A stretch of DNA of 21,651 nt from an uncultured Collinsella sp. (GCA_902464485.1 CABQJJ010000026.1:1-21651); one strand, 5' to 3'; shown: positions 8,457 to 16,510, numbered from the stretch's first letter. Numbers and translations: made by a program. Notes: a model not told the origin generated them from the sequence alone.

Positions 8457-9360
8457 ACTCACTAGTGAGCAAAGACTCTCCCGATCCATCGACATCATGG
8501 AGGCCCTCTATGCTGCCGGCGAAAAAGGTATGGGCCGAGAGGAGATATGTAGCCGTTTTAATATTTCCGGCGCGGCGCTCGACGAGATCATTGAAATCAT
8601 CTCGACTCTGGCTGACCGCGAATCGGGCGCCCGCATCATCTGCGCATGTCACAACGGGCGCGTTTACCTTACCGGCGATGCGGGGCGCGTGTTACCGTTG
8701 CGTCTAAGTGCAGCCGAAGGTGCCGTACTCAACCACGAGCTCGAATCGCTCGGAATCGAATCTCGAGCTGCCGCGAGGATTCGCCGCGCCCTCTTGCCCG
8801 AAGAACTGGGTTACAACCAACATGTTTATGACACCGTGACTCACGGATCTTATTGGCAGGAGATTAGCTGCGCGATTCAGGATGGCGTACGCTGTCTCAT
8901 TTCCTACCGCTCAATGGACGACCCGCGCCCCCGCGAACGTACTATCGACCCTTTGCGTGTCGAAACAAACGGCGACAGCACCTATCTGGTTGCCTGGGAT
9001 ATCGAGGTCGACCAGGAGCGCAGATATCGCATGGATAAAATTGAGGACCTCGTCCTCACTGACGATTCCGTGATGCGGCACGAGATGCAAAACAGCTCCC
9101 TGCAAGACTCCCTCGCTCAGTCAAACCGGAGCGCAAGACTCTTGATGCCGAACGATCTGGCACAGCGTCTGAACTGGGCAGGCATCGCGTCGATCGATGT
9201 CGATGAGACGGAAACGGCAACCGTAACCATACGCTACGGATCCGAACGTTGGCTGTTCAGCCAGATTATTGCGGCCGGCGGAGCCATCCGCATAGCAGAT
9301 GACACCGCTCTCGCAAAACGTTTATGCGATGCCGCAAAGGCTATGGCCTGTCCACTTTAG
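8443..9360 (+). CDS. WYL-domain transcriptional regulator, PafC-like (second of a pair)
   Basis: This 305-residue protein has a winged-helix-like N-terminus (about 5-80, 'RLSRSIDIMEALYAAGEKG' and a helix-turn-helix near 31-60). A clear WYL domain lies at about 143-206: 'VRCLISYRSMDD', 'TIDPLRVETNGDSTYLVAWD' (TYLVAW replaces WYLxG) and 'RRYRMDKIEDL' with the conserved Arg residues that in this family may sense a nucleic-acid or nucleotide signal. A C-terminal domain follows to residue 305. It overlaps the previous gene by 14 bp, so the two are coupled and probably form a heterodimer or act together. GGTGA (8432-8436) sits 6 bp before the ATG. Its stop overlaps the converging dinG stop by 4 bp. 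Confidence 0.78.
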   Translation: MPAHKLTSEQRLSRSIDIMEALYAAGEKGMGREEICSRFNISGAALDEIIEIISTLADRESGARIICACHNGRVYLTGDAGRVLPLRLSAAEGAVLNHELESLGIESRAAARIRRALLPEELGYNQHVYDTVTHGSYWQEISCAIQDGVRCLISYRSMDDPRPRERTIDPLRVETNGDSTYLVAWDIEVDQERRYRMDKIEDLVLTDDSVMRHEMQNSSLQDSLAQSNRSARLLMPNDLAQRLNWAGIASIDVDETETATVTIRYGSERWLFSQIIAAGGAIRIADDTALAKRLCDAAKAMACPL

Positions 9361-12251
9361 CGATGACGCTCATGCGCCTGCCGCCACAGCTGCAGGTAAT
9401 GGCCAATTTGTGCCGTTTCGATACGCTGATAGGAGCTCGTCGGCAGCGAGGTTAAGAACTTCTTACCGTAGCCCTTCGTCACCAGCCGCGGGTCGGCCAG
9501 AATCAGCACACCGCAATCAGTCGATGAGCGAATCAGGCGGCCGGCGGCCTGCTTGACCTCAAGTACCGCCTCGGGCAGCGAGTAGCGCGCCCAAGCGCGG
9601 TCCTCGCGCAGATTGCGCTCGCACGAGAGTGGATCAGCGGGACTCGAGAACGGCAGCTTGGGAATAATGACGCAGCGCAATGTCTCTCCGCTGGCGTCAA
9701 AGCCCTCCCAGAAAGCCTTGAGGGCAAAGAGCGACGAGGTCGGCTCGTTGATAAACCGGTCGCGCAGGCGACGGGGGGACGAATTGCGCTGTTGGCAATT
9801 GAGCTCCAGGCCGGCACGCGCCAGTTTGGGCTCAACCCGAGCGTACAGGTCCTCCATATCGCGCCTGTTGGTAAACAGCGTGAGCACCGATCCACCCATG
9901 GCAAGATGGGCATCGACCAGCACCCGCTCGAGCGCGGACAGATAGCCCTCGCGATCGCGCGGGTCGGGGATATCGCCGGCCACGACTACGGCCATGTTCG
10001 AATCGAAGTCGTAGCTCGAATCCAAATGTAGCGATGACGATGTCGCCGCACCGATGCGGTCAAGGCCGACGGCATGGTTGAAGTGTTCAAAACTCTTGGA
10101 AACCGTCATGGTAGCCGAGGCAAAGATAGCCGTATGCACCTCAGGCAGCCACTCGGTCGCAAGGGCTTCTCCAATGTCGATGCGTTCGGCGGTCATAGAT
10201 TCTCCGCCCGCGCGTAGGCGGCGGTTGACCTGCAACGAGTACACATAGTGCTCATCGGTGCCGTCAATGATGAGTTTGAGGTTTTCCGCCAACTCGTGCA
10301 GACGGCGCGAGATGTCACCCAGGTCAACCACCATCTCGGGCTTATCTGCGGCGACGGCCTGCACCAGTGCGGCGACATTTTTATCCGCCTGCTCCAGTGC
10401 ATCGATGGCGGCACAGGCAGACTGTAAGAAGTCATGCCAGTCATCTGACTCGCGCAACTCGGGGCCAATCCATAGATTTGTGTTGTCGTAGCCACCACGG
10501 GCGCGGCGGCCGAGCTCACGCACGCCGTCAAACACCTCGGCGAGCGCCATGCTCGCGCGGGCGACCGTAGACGTCGCTTTAGCGGTGAGTCCCAAATACA
10601 GCGTAGAGCTTTCGGATGTCGCCAAATCGCGAGACACTTGGCTCAATGCGCCGGAGCTCGACCCGCCAAGGCGCTCAAATAGCACGCGGGACTCGTCAGC
10701 CGAGACCACGCGCGCCCACTGACGGCGTGCCTCGCGCTCGATGGAATGGGCCTCGTCGATCACCCAGTGGCGGATGGGAGGCAAGATTCTTCCTTCCGCC
10801 GCAACGTTGCGGAACAGCAAGGAGTGATTTGTGACCACGACATCGGCATGCGCCGCGCGGCGGCGGGCACCGTGGACGAGGCATTTATCGGGGAAGAACG
10901 GACACAGGCGGTGAGCACACTCGCGCGAGGCCGTCGTAAAGTCGGGACGGTTGACGCTGCGCCAGCGAATGCCAAGCGAATCAAGGTCGCCATCGGCTGA
11001 CTGGCAGACGTACGCCATGATCACGGCAACCGCCGTAAGCGTGTCGGCGGGATCACGTTTGGTTGTAATTTCGACTTGGCTGCGGCTCATACGCTCAAGT
11101 TTGCGCAAACACGGATAGTGGTCGTACCCCTTCAATGCGCAAAACGACAAGCCGCCTGGCAGTTGCTCGGCAAGTTTTGGCAGCTCATGGTACATGAGCT
11201 GGTCGGCGAGGTTATTCGATTTGGTCGCAATACCAACGGTGATGTTATTACGTCGCGCTGCCTCGGCAAAAGGCACCAGATAGGCCATCGACTTACCGAC
11301 ACCCGTGCCCGCCTCAATCACGCGATGGGTACCCGTGACCAGCGCATCGCGCACTTCAACCGCCATCGCAATCTGCTCATCGCGCGGCTCGTAGGTAGGA
11401 TACATGCGATTTACCAGGCCACCCGGGGCATAGTCCGCCTCAATCTCTTCGCGACTCGGCATCTTGAGGACCGGCAGTTCGTCGGCATCCACCCGATCAT
11501 CGGCACGGTCGGCCTTGAGAACGTCAGCGCGAGCTGCGCTGAGCGAAAATATCGAGCCCGGATTCTGGCCAGCCAAAAAAGAAAAAATGGGGCGATAGGA
11601 CCAGGGCACATCGGGGTGCATGTCGGCCAGGCGCGCCATGAGGCCCTGGGGTAAGTCGGTGAGTGCCACGAGTAACACGCGCCACACGCCGCATAGGGCA
11701 TCGACATCGGCGTTGGCGCGATGCGACACCGAATCGCAGCCGAACAGGTCGGACATAAATGACAGCTTGTGCGAAGCCAAGCGCGGAAGCGCGATGCGCG
11801 ACAGCGCCAACGAATCAATCCAGATATCGCTCACGTTGACGCCGCCCTTGACCGACTCAATGAAGGAGCGGTCAAACGTTGCGTTGTGTGCAATGACCGG
11901 GCACCCGCCCACAAAATCGGCGAGCGCCGCCACGGCCTCTATGGCAGAGGGAGCATCTGCCACATCGGCATTCGTGATGCTTGTGAGCTCAGTGATTTCA
12001 GCAGGAATCAGCTGCTTGGGATGCACAAACGTATCAAAACGGTCAACGACCTCGCGGCCCGATAGACGGGCCGCGGAAATTTCGATGAGCTCGTTATCCT
12101 GCACAGACAAGCCCGTAGTCTCGGTATCGAGGACGATAACATCCTCCTCGATAAGGCCAAACGATTGCGTTTGGGCGCGCTCGGCAAGGGTTGCATAGGA
12201 ATCGATTACAAACTGCGGCGTTCCTGGCGAAACGGCGTCCTCGATTAGCAT
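9357..12251 (-). CDS. dinG: DinG-family helicase with N-terminal DEDDh 3'-5' exonuclease domain
   Basis: With ATG at 12251 the protein has 964 residues. Residues about 35-200 are a DnaQ-like exonuclease with all five DEDDh residues visible: Asp42 and Glu44 (LDTETTG), Asp127 (NATFD), His177 and Asp182 (HRANADVDA). Residues about 285-964 are an XPD/DinG-type superfamily 2 helicase: Walker A GTGVGKS (315-321), iron-sulphur cluster cysteines Cys381, Cys445, Cys450 and Cys457, and Walker B DEAH (499-502). The expected role is 5'-3' unwinding of damaged or structured DNA with 3' end trimming. This fusion is known from Gram-positive DinG proteins. The start ATGCTAA overlaps the ddl stop, implying coupling; a longer in-frame start at 12296 would intrude into ddl. 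No terminator fits downstream, since the stop overlaps the WYL gene. Confidence 0.9.
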   Translation of the reverse strand: MLIEDAVSPGTPQFVIDSYATLAERAQTQSFGLIEEDVIVLDTETTGLSVQDNELIEISAARLSGREVVDRFDTFVHPKQLIPAEITELTSITNADVADAPSAIEAVAALADFVGGCPVIAHNATFDRSFIESVKGGVNVSDIWIDSLALSRIALPRLASHKLSFMSDLFGCDSVSHRANADVDALCGVWRVLLVALTDLPQGLMARLADMHPDVPWSYRPIFSFLAGQNPGSIFSLSAARADVLKADRADDRVDADELPVLKMPSREEIEADYAPGGLVNRMYPTYEPRDEQIAMAVEVRDALVTGTHRVIEAGTGVGKSMAYLVPFAEAARRNNITVGIATKSNNLADQLMYHELPKLAEQLPGGLSFCALKGYDHYPCLRKLERMSRSQVEITTKRDPADTLTAVAVIMAYVCQSADGDLDSLGIRWRSVNRPDFTTASRECAHRLCPFFPDKCLVHGARRRAAHADVVVTNHSLLFRNVAAEGRILPPIRHWVIDEAHSIEREARRQWARVVSADESRVLFERLGGSSSGALSQVSRDLATSESSTLYLGLTAKATSTVARASMALAEVFDGVRELGRRARGGYDNTNLWIGPELRESDDWHDFLQSACAAIDALEQADKNVAALVQAVAADKPEMVVDLGDISRRLHELAENLKLIIDGTDEHYVYSLQVNRRLRAGGESMTAERIDIGEALATEWLPEVHTAIFASATMTVSKSFEHFNHAVGLDRIGAATSSSLHLDSSYDFDSNMAVVVAGDIPDPRDREGYLSALERVLVDAHLAMGGSVLTLFTNRRDMEDLYARVEPKLARAGLELNCQQRNSSPRRLRDRFINEPTSSLFALKAFWEGFDASGETLRCVIIPKLPFSSPADPLSCERNLREDRAWARYSLPEAVLEVKQAAGRLIRSSTDCGVLILADPRLVTKGYGKKFLTSLPTSSYQRIETAQIGHYLQLWRQAHERHR

Positions 12252-13210
12252 GCAATGCCCGCTCGACGAAGGCCCATGCGAATCAGGCTGTCGCAAACCT
12301 GAGGGAACGTCATGTCGTCGGTATGACGAATCTCATCTGGATACAGCGACGTATCGGTCATCCCGGGGATCGTGTTGGTCTCAAGGATGACGGGGCCGTC
12401 CTCGCTCACAATAAAATCGCTGCGCGAGACGCCTAGGCAACCAAGCGCCTTATGTGCGGCACAGGCCAGCTCCTGAGCGCGAGCATAATTCTCAGGCGAA
12501 ATCTGCGCCGGAATGCGATGGATGTCCGTGGGGTCGACATACTTTACGTCCAGATCGTAAAACTCGCAGTCCTCAGGCTTGCGAATCTCGACAATCGGCA
12601 GGGCGCGCACGTCGTTCTCACCGTAGACGCCTACGGTAATCTCGGTTCCCTCGATGCATTTTTCGACCAGCACCTTATCGCCGTACTCAAAGGCCTTGGC
12701 GATGGCAGCGGGCAGCTCAGAAGGCTCGTGCACCAGGGAGATGCCGTAGCTGGAGCCGTTGACGGCGGGTTTTACAAAGCAACGCTCGCCACAAATCTCA
12801 ACGATGCGATCGATATCCACCTCGTCGCCCGCCTCAAGCGCAAGGCCGGGTGCAATGGGGATGCCCGCCTTGGCATACAGGAGCTTCGAGACCTCTTTAT
12901 CGGCGCCACACGCGCTGGCGAGCACACCCGACGCCGTGTAGGGGATACCCAGCGTCTCCATGGCCCCCTGCATGGCACCATCCTCGCCGCCGGCGCCGTG
13001 CATGGCAATAAACGCCACGTCAAAACCGCCAGTTGCCATAGTCACCATAAAATCATCGGCAGCCGTATCGAGCAGCTCCACCGAAGTGTAGCCAGCCTCC
13101 TTCAGGGCCACCACGACGTTCTTTCCCGAATTGAGCGAGATCTCGCGCTCGGCGGAATGGCCGCCCGCCAAGACCGCTACGTGCATGTTCTCTAGGCTTT
13201 TAACCGGCAT
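12245..13210 (-). CDS. ddl: D-alanine--D-alanine ligase
   Basis: This 321-residue cytoplasmic ATP-grasp enzyme joins two D-alanines for peptidoglycan precursors. N-terminal 'VAVLAGGHSAEREISL' (11-26), HGAGGEDG (71-78), NGSSYGIS (151-158), 'EGTEITVGVYG' (187-197), 'SRSDF' (262-266) and 'LETNTIPGMT' (276-285) are the family landmarks in order. The omega-loop segment FYDLDVKY ends with Lys223-Tyr224, the arrangement of D-Ala-D-Ala enzymes; vancomycin-resistance D-Ala-D-Lac ligases differ there. Asn151 stands where many homologues have Glu (EGSS). ATG at 13210 is preferred because GAGGAGGAG precedes it; an internal Met at residue 9 lacks a site. It is the first gene of a ddl-dinG pair whose start and stop codons overlap. 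Confidence 0.94.
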   Translation of the reverse strand: MPVKSLENMHVAVLAGGHSAEREISLNSGKNVVVALKEAGYTSVELLDTAADDFMVTMATGGFDVAFIAMHGAGGEDGAMQGAMETLGIPYTASGVLASACGADKEVSKLLYAKAGIPIAPGLALEAGDEVDIDRIVEICGERCFVKPAVNGSSYGISLVHEPSELPAAIAKAFEYGDKVLVEKCIEGTEITVGVYGENDVRALPIVEIRKPEDCEFYDLDVKYVDPTDIHRIPAQISPENYARAQELACAAHKALGCLGVSRSDFIVSEDGPVILETNTIPGMTDTSLYPDEIRHTDDMTFPQVCDSLIRMGLRRAGIAC

Positions 13211-13226
13211 GGGCAGACTCCTCCTC

Positions 13227-13232
13227 TATAAT
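13227..13232 (+). promoter_or_regulatory. Possible -10 element for rlmN
   Basis: A perfect TATAAT lies on the plus strand 63 bp before the rlmN start, inside the ddl leader. No good -35 is found at 16-18 bp; TTAACC (13200-13205) is 21 bp away. If used, the rlmN and ddl promoters overlap head to head. Confidence 0.35.
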
Positions 13233-13250
13233 TTCTGCAGCTGATACCAT

Positions 13251-13280
13251 ATTGTAGCGATACCCTCTACGTTTCCCCAA
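13251..13280 (-). promoter_or_regulatory. Promoter of ddl-dinG
   Basis: On the minus strand -35 TTGGGG (13275-13280) and -10 TACAAT (13251-13256) are 18 bp apart, with the start codon about 40 bp downstream. The two elements are moderately good matches to a housekeeping sigma factor promoter. Confidence 0.5.
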
Positions 13281-13295
13281 AATCGAAAGGCTTCC

Positions 13296-14348
13296 ATGAA
13301 TCCCAGGACTAAATCTCAGGACATTCGCGACTTGAGCCAAAACGATATTCGCGAGCTCGTAGCCGAACTCGGTCAGCCCGCGTTCCGCGCCAAGCAGCTC
13401 ATCGAATGGGTTTTCGAGAAGAACGTTTGTTCGTTTGACGACATGACTAACCTTCCCAAGGCTTTCCGCGAACAGCTCAAAGATGCTTTTGCTTTTGACA
13501 CGCCGACTGAGCTCACCAAGCAGGTCTCCAAAGACGGTTCCCGCAAATATCTGCTCGAGTATCATGACGGTATCTCCGTCGAGACTGTCGGCATGCCTCG
13601 TCGCAACAAGCTGTCCGTCTGCGTATCCACCCAGGCAGGCTGCGGTATGGGATGCGCCTTTTGCGCTACCGGTCTCAACGGCCTCAAGCGTTCGCTGACC
13701 GCCCAGGAAATCGTCGACCAGGTGCTCCACGTCTCCAACGACTTCGGTGAGCGCGCAACGAGCGTCGTCTTCATGGGACAGGGCGAGCCTTTTGCCAACT
13801 ATGATGAGGTCCTCAAGGCCCTTCGCATCCTTAACGACCCCGACGGCATCGGCATTGGAGCGCGCCACCTCACCGTGTCTACTAGCGGTGTTATTCCTGG
13901 CATTCGCAAGTTTGCCGATATTCCCGAGCAATTCACCCTCGCCGTCTCTCTTCACTCTGCTATCCAGTCAACGCGTAACAAGCTCATGCCGGGCGTCAAG
14001 AAATACACACTTCTGCGCCTCCACGAAGCACTTCAGCTTTACACCGAGAAGACCGGCCGCCGCCCAACCTATGAGTACGCTATGATCGAGGGCGTTAACG
14101 ACACCAACCCCGAGATGCAGGCGCTTTGCGACTTCTGCGAGGGTACGCTGTGCCACGTCAACCTGATCCAGCTTAACGACATTGAAGGCAGCCCGCTCAA
14201 GCCTTCACCGATTCATAAGGTCGAAGACCTTCAGCGCCGCCTTGAGTCCCGTGGTATCGAGACCACAATACGCAACTCCCGAGGCAACGATATTGACGCG
14301 GCCTGCGGCCAGCTCAAGCAGCGCTTCAAGGTTCAGAAGAACGCATAG
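13296..14348 (+). CDS. rlmN: 23S rRNA (adenine2503-C2) methyltransferase, radical SAM
   Basis: This 350-residue enzyme methylates A2503 in the peptidyl-transferase region of 23S rRNA, and in some bacteria A37 of certain tRNAs. The radical-SAM cluster motif is Cys116-x3-Cys120-x2-Cys123 (CGMGCAFC). Cys109 (LSVCVS) sits exactly seven residues before it, like Cys118 in E. coli RlmN, and Cys337 (IDAACGQL) corresponds to the methyl-carrying Cys355. 'VVFMGQGEPFANYDEVL' (157-173) and 'HLTVSTSGVIPGI' (191-203) are also typical. ATG at 13296 has AAAGG upstream. It stands alone, divergent from ddl, and ends in a strong hairpin. RlmN rather than Cfr is favoured by length, chromosomal context and motif spacing. 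Confidence 0.95.
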   Translation: MNPRTKSQDIRDLSQNDIRELVAELGQPAFRAKQLIEWVFEKNVCSFDDMTNLPKAFREQLKDAFAFDTPTELTKQVSKDGSRKYLLEYHDGISVETVGMPRRNKLSVCVSTQAGCGMGCAFCATGLNGLKRSLTAQEIVDQVLHVSNDFGERATSVVFMGQGEPFANYDEVLKALRILNDPDGIGIGARHLTVSTSGVIPGIRKFADIPEQFTLAVSLHSAIQSTRNKLMPGVKKYTLLRLHEALQLYTEKTGRRPTYEYAMIEGVNDTNPEMQALCDFCEGTLCHVNLIQLNDIEGSPLKPSPIHKVEDLQRRLESRGIETTIRNSRGNDIDAACGQLKQRFKVQKNA

Positions 14349-14367
14349 GGGAGTCTTGCGCCAAATA

Positions 14368-14383
14368 CGTTTCATGTGAAACA
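14368..14383. promoter_or_regulatory. Imperfect parS-like site
   Basis: The 16-mer CGTTTCATGTGAAACA matches the parS sequence of the three sites near parA at 14 of 16 positions (C for T at the first base, T for C at the centre). It lies between the rlmN stop and its terminator, about 2.1 kb from the perfect cluster. It could be a weak ParB loading site. Confidence 0.5.
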
Positions 14384-14385
14384 TC

Positions 14386-14423
14386 GAACAGCCCCGGTTG
14401 CAGAAACGCAACCGGGGCTGTTC
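14386..14423 (+). terminator. Terminator of rlmN
   Basis: A perfect 16-bp stem (14386-14401 with 14408-14423, GAACAGCCCCGGTTGC) encloses a 6-nt AGAAAC loop, 37 bp after the rlmN stop. Only a short T-rich stretch follows, but the stem is very stable and the position fits. Confidence 0.7.
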
Positions 14424-14479
14424 CATATTCATTGGACGCTAGCACTGCTCAGCGGCCATTCCTCATTATTTAACGAAAT

Positions 14480-14517
14480 AAGGGATCCTTATTCTGGCAA
14501 TCAGACAAGGATCCCTT
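14480..14517 (-). terminator. Terminator of the rsmG-parAB unit
   Basis: An 11-bp stem (AAGGGATCCTT 14480-14490 with AAGGATCCCTT 14507-14517) is followed on the minus strand by the T-rich TATTTCGTTAAATAAT. It lies 27 bp after the stop of the last gene of the leftward par unit. The 16-nt loop is rather long. Confidence 0.55.
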
Positions 14518-14536
14518 CAAAATAGGTGAGTGATTG

Positions 14537-14548
14537 TTAGGTACCTAA
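14537..14548. repeat. 12-bp palindrome TTAGGTACCTAA, copy 1
   Basis: A perfect palindrome overlapping the stop codon of the small membrane protein gene. An identical copy, sharing also the flanking G and A, lies at 18041-18052 just before jag. The two copies bracket the jag/rsmG/par block. It could be an operator or other protein-binding site. Confidence 0.6.
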
Positions 14549-14799
14549 AAACCAACGCTTTCCCATTGGCGATTTACCCAATCTTGATTGATCTTGGGAT
14601 TCTTTGTTACTTGAGCTGTGCGCATAGCAACATCCTCGGTCATAACATCCATTTTCTTTTTGGATGTATCGACGATATCCTGCGCTCCACGAAGTAAACG
14701 GCCCCGCAATTCTTCATCTGTTGCAACCTTATATCCCGTATATGCACCGACGGCAACAGTTGCAACCAAAGCTAAAGCAGTCAGAACTTTATTCTTCAT
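14545..14799 (-). CDS. Small membrane-anchored protein coupled to parB (YtxH-like appearance)
   Basis: This 84-residue protein has an N-terminal membrane segment (about residues 4-22, 'VLTALALVATVAVGAY') followed by a charged, helical-looking domain ('DEELRGRLLRGAQDIVDTSKKKMDVM'). That layout recalls YtxH-domain proteins, an assignment by general appearance only. ATG at 14799 is preferred over an in-frame TTG at 14817, because AGGGAGG lies 6 bp before it, within the last codons of parB. The 11-bp overlap with parB implies translational coupling. By the positive-inside rule (MKNK start) the membrane segment orientation is uncertain. Its position as last gene of the parAB unit suggests, without proof, a link between the ParB/origin complex and the membrane. 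Confidence 0.75.
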   Translation of the reverse strand: MKNKVLTALALVATVAVGAYTGYKVATDEELRGRLLRGAQDIVDTSKKKMDVMTEDVAMRTAQVTKNPKINQDWVNRQWESVGF

Positions 14800-15694
14800 C
14801 CTGACCTCCCTGGTCAAATTGAATCATTTCACCAAGAATGCGAGACAGTTCCTCTTCATCCTTAAATTCAATCTCGATCTTATTCTTACCGCGAGCGCTT
14901 TTAACGCGAACATTTGTGTTAAACACCTGACGCAAAACACGTGCTGCTTTTTTAAAAGACTGCGGTGTTGCGGGACGCGTTGTCTTTGGTGTTTCTCCGG
15001 CAGAAAACAATGGTGCAAGATTTTCTGTCGCTCGAACGGACAATCCTTCTGTGACGACCTTCTCTGCTAGCTTTATGCGAGCTTCCTCATATGGGATCGC
15101 AAGAATCGCTCGCGCATGACCAGCAGTCAACTTACCCTCAAAGATCATCTGCTGGACAACCTCGGGAAGATCAAGCAGGCGCAGCGAATTGGTGATTGCT
15201 GAGCGAGACTTGCTGACAGCCTTCGACAAGGCCTCTTGAGTCATACCACTCGCATCGATGAGCTGTCGATATCCCTTAGCCTCTTCGACGGGATTTAGAT
15301 CAGAGCGTTGCAGATTCTCAATCAATGCAAGCGCGAGCATCTGTTCATCATCAACATCTTTTATGATGACAGGAAGTTCCTCAAGTCCAGCGAGCTTAGA
15401 AGCCTGATAACGGCGCTCGCCTGCAATAATCTCATAGCCATTGCCGTGTTTTCGAACAAGAAGCGGCTGTAAAACACCATGTTCCTGAATTGATTCACTT
15501 AATTCGCGAAGCTCGGTCTCATTAAAATGAATTCGAGGCTGATTTGGATTCGGAACGATATCTTCGATTGGAAGTTTCGTTTCTGAAGCAGCATTTGACA
15601 CTGATGCTGAAGAGCCACCAGTCTCATACTCCGCTTCCGAGACCAATGCATTGAGTCCACGGCCCAATCCGCCGCGCTTTCTAGGGCTAGGCAC
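14789..15694 (-). CDS. parB: Chromosome-partitioning protein ParB (CTP-dependent DNA clamp)
   Basis: This 301-residue protein loads at parS sites and spreads by CTP-gated sliding to build the segregation complex moved by ParA. The basic N-terminus 'RGGLGRGLNALVSE' (7-20) is the usual ParA-stimulating start. The nucleotide-binding ParB/Srx fold is at about 41-135, with GERRYQA (92-98; GERRxRA is commoner) and ENLQRSDLNPVEEA (126-139). A helix-turn-helix lies at about 150-178 ('TQEALSKAVSKSRSAITNSL'), and a C-terminal dimer domain at about 245-295. The start is GTG at 15694, overlapping the parA stop by 8 bp, with AGAGGTGAT upstream. Perfect parS sites lie upstream of parA. Confidence 0.96.
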   Translation of the reverse strand: MPSPRKRGGLGRGLNALVSEAEYETGGSSASVSNAASETKLPIEDIVPNPNQPRIHFNETELRELSESIQEHGVLQPLLVRKHGNGYEIIAGERRYQASKLAGLEELPVIIKDVDDEQMLALALIENLQRSDLNPVEEAKGYRQLIDASGMTQEALSKAVSKSRSAITNSLRLLDLPEVVQQMIFEGKLTAGHARAILAIPYEEARIKLAEKVVTEGLSVRATENLAPLFSAGETPKTTRPATPQSFKKAARVLRQVFNTNVRVKSARGKNKIEIEFKDEEELSRILGEMIQFDQGGQDEE

Positions 15695-16487
15695 GCTTGA
15701 TCACCTCTTTAGCAAGGTTCATATACGCTTTTGCACCTTTATTCTGAGGCGCATAGGTAATTACCGGCTCACCAAACGAGGGTGCTTCCGAGATTTTTAC
15801 GGTACGAGGAATCAGAGTTTTAAATGCCTTCTCGCCAAAATAAGATTGCACTTCTTCAACAACCTGATTTGAAAGCGATGTGCGCGAATCATACATCGTC
15901 ATGAGCACACCATAGGTATCAAGGCTCTTATTGAGGCGTGTTTTCACCATCTTCATAGACTCAAGCAGCTTTGTAACTCCTTCAAGTGCATAATACTCAC
16001 ACTGAATCGGAATCAAAACGCTGTCTGCTGCCGTCAAAGCATTAATGGTAAGCAAACCAAGCGAAGGCGGGCAGTCGATAAAGATAAAGTCAAACTCATC
16101 TTGAATGGGCTCTAACAGATCTTTAAGGCGAGTTTCACGAGCAATAGCGCTTACAAGTTCGATTTCCGCGCCAGCAAGCTGAATGGTAGCCGGAATTACA
16201 AAGACTTTTTTGCAATTTGTATCAAGTACAAGCGATTCTGCAGGCACATCATTCAGCAATGCATCATAGATGCAGTGATCGAGTTCTTCTTTTTCGATTC
16301 CAAAGCCGCTCGTGCTATTGCCCTGCGGATCAAAATCGACGATCAACGTCTTTCGACCCTGTTCACCCAGTGCTGCTGCAAGGTTCACAGCTGTGGTGGA
16401 CTTACCCACACCACCCTTTTGATTGATGATTGCAATGATACGCGTGTCTTTTGCGCTCTTTGAACGCTTAACGTCGCGAAATCCCAC
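15687..16487 (-). CDS. parA: Chromosome-partitioning ATPase ParA (Soj)
   Basis: This 266-residue deviant-Walker ATPase binds DNA non-specifically as an ATP dimer and is released by ParB, pulling the origin region during segregation. KGGVGKST (24-31) is the signature Walker A with its extra Lys. 'FIFIDCPPSLGLLTINAL' holds Walker B, and 'QCEYYALEGVTKL' is also typical. Start GTG at 16487 is followed by a basic 15-residue extension and has AGGAGG 6 bp upstream. parA is the first gene after the parS cluster, followed by parB with overlapping codons. Chromosomal rather than plasmid type is supported by the rsmG/jag/rpmH neighbourhood. Confidence 0.96.
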   Translation of the reverse strand: MGFRDVKRSKSAKDTRIIAIINQKGGVGKSTTAVNLAAALGEQGRKTLIVDFDPQGNSTSGFGIEKEELDHCIYDALLNDVPAESLVLDTNCKKVFVIPATIQLAGAEIELVSAIARETRLKDLLEPIQDEFDFIFIDCPPSLGLLTINALTAADSVLIPIQCEYYALEGVTKLLESMKMVKTRLNKSLDTYGVLMTMYDSRTSLSNQVVEEVQSYFGEKAFKTLIPRTVKISEAPSFGEPVITYAPQNKGAKAYMNLAKEVIKRA

Positions 16488-16504
16488 GGTCCCTCCTGGT
16501 GTGT

Positions 16505-16510
16505 ATTAAA
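16505..16510 (-). promoter_or_regulatory. Possible parA-proximal -10 element
   Basis: TTTAAT on the minus strand lies just ahead of the parA ribosome binding site and would give a leader of only about ten bases. Its -35 region would overlap the parS site at 16527-16542 and is a poor match. It is the weaker of two candidate parA promoters. Confidence 0.25.

Noticed and set aside
12245..13210. Vancomycin-resistance type D-Ala-D-Lac ligase
   Set aside because: The omega-loop keeps Lys-Tyr (223-224), as in D-Ala-D-Ala enzymes, and no vanH/vanX-like neighbours are present.
13200..13955. A 251-codon minus-strand frame opposite rlmN
   Set aside because: rlmN on the plus strand has all catalytic cysteines; the antisense frame has no recognisable motif or ribosome binding site.
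13296..14348. Cfr-type antibiotic-resistance methyltransferase
   Set aside because: Length, motif spacing and conserved housekeeping context match RlmN; no mobile element is nearby.
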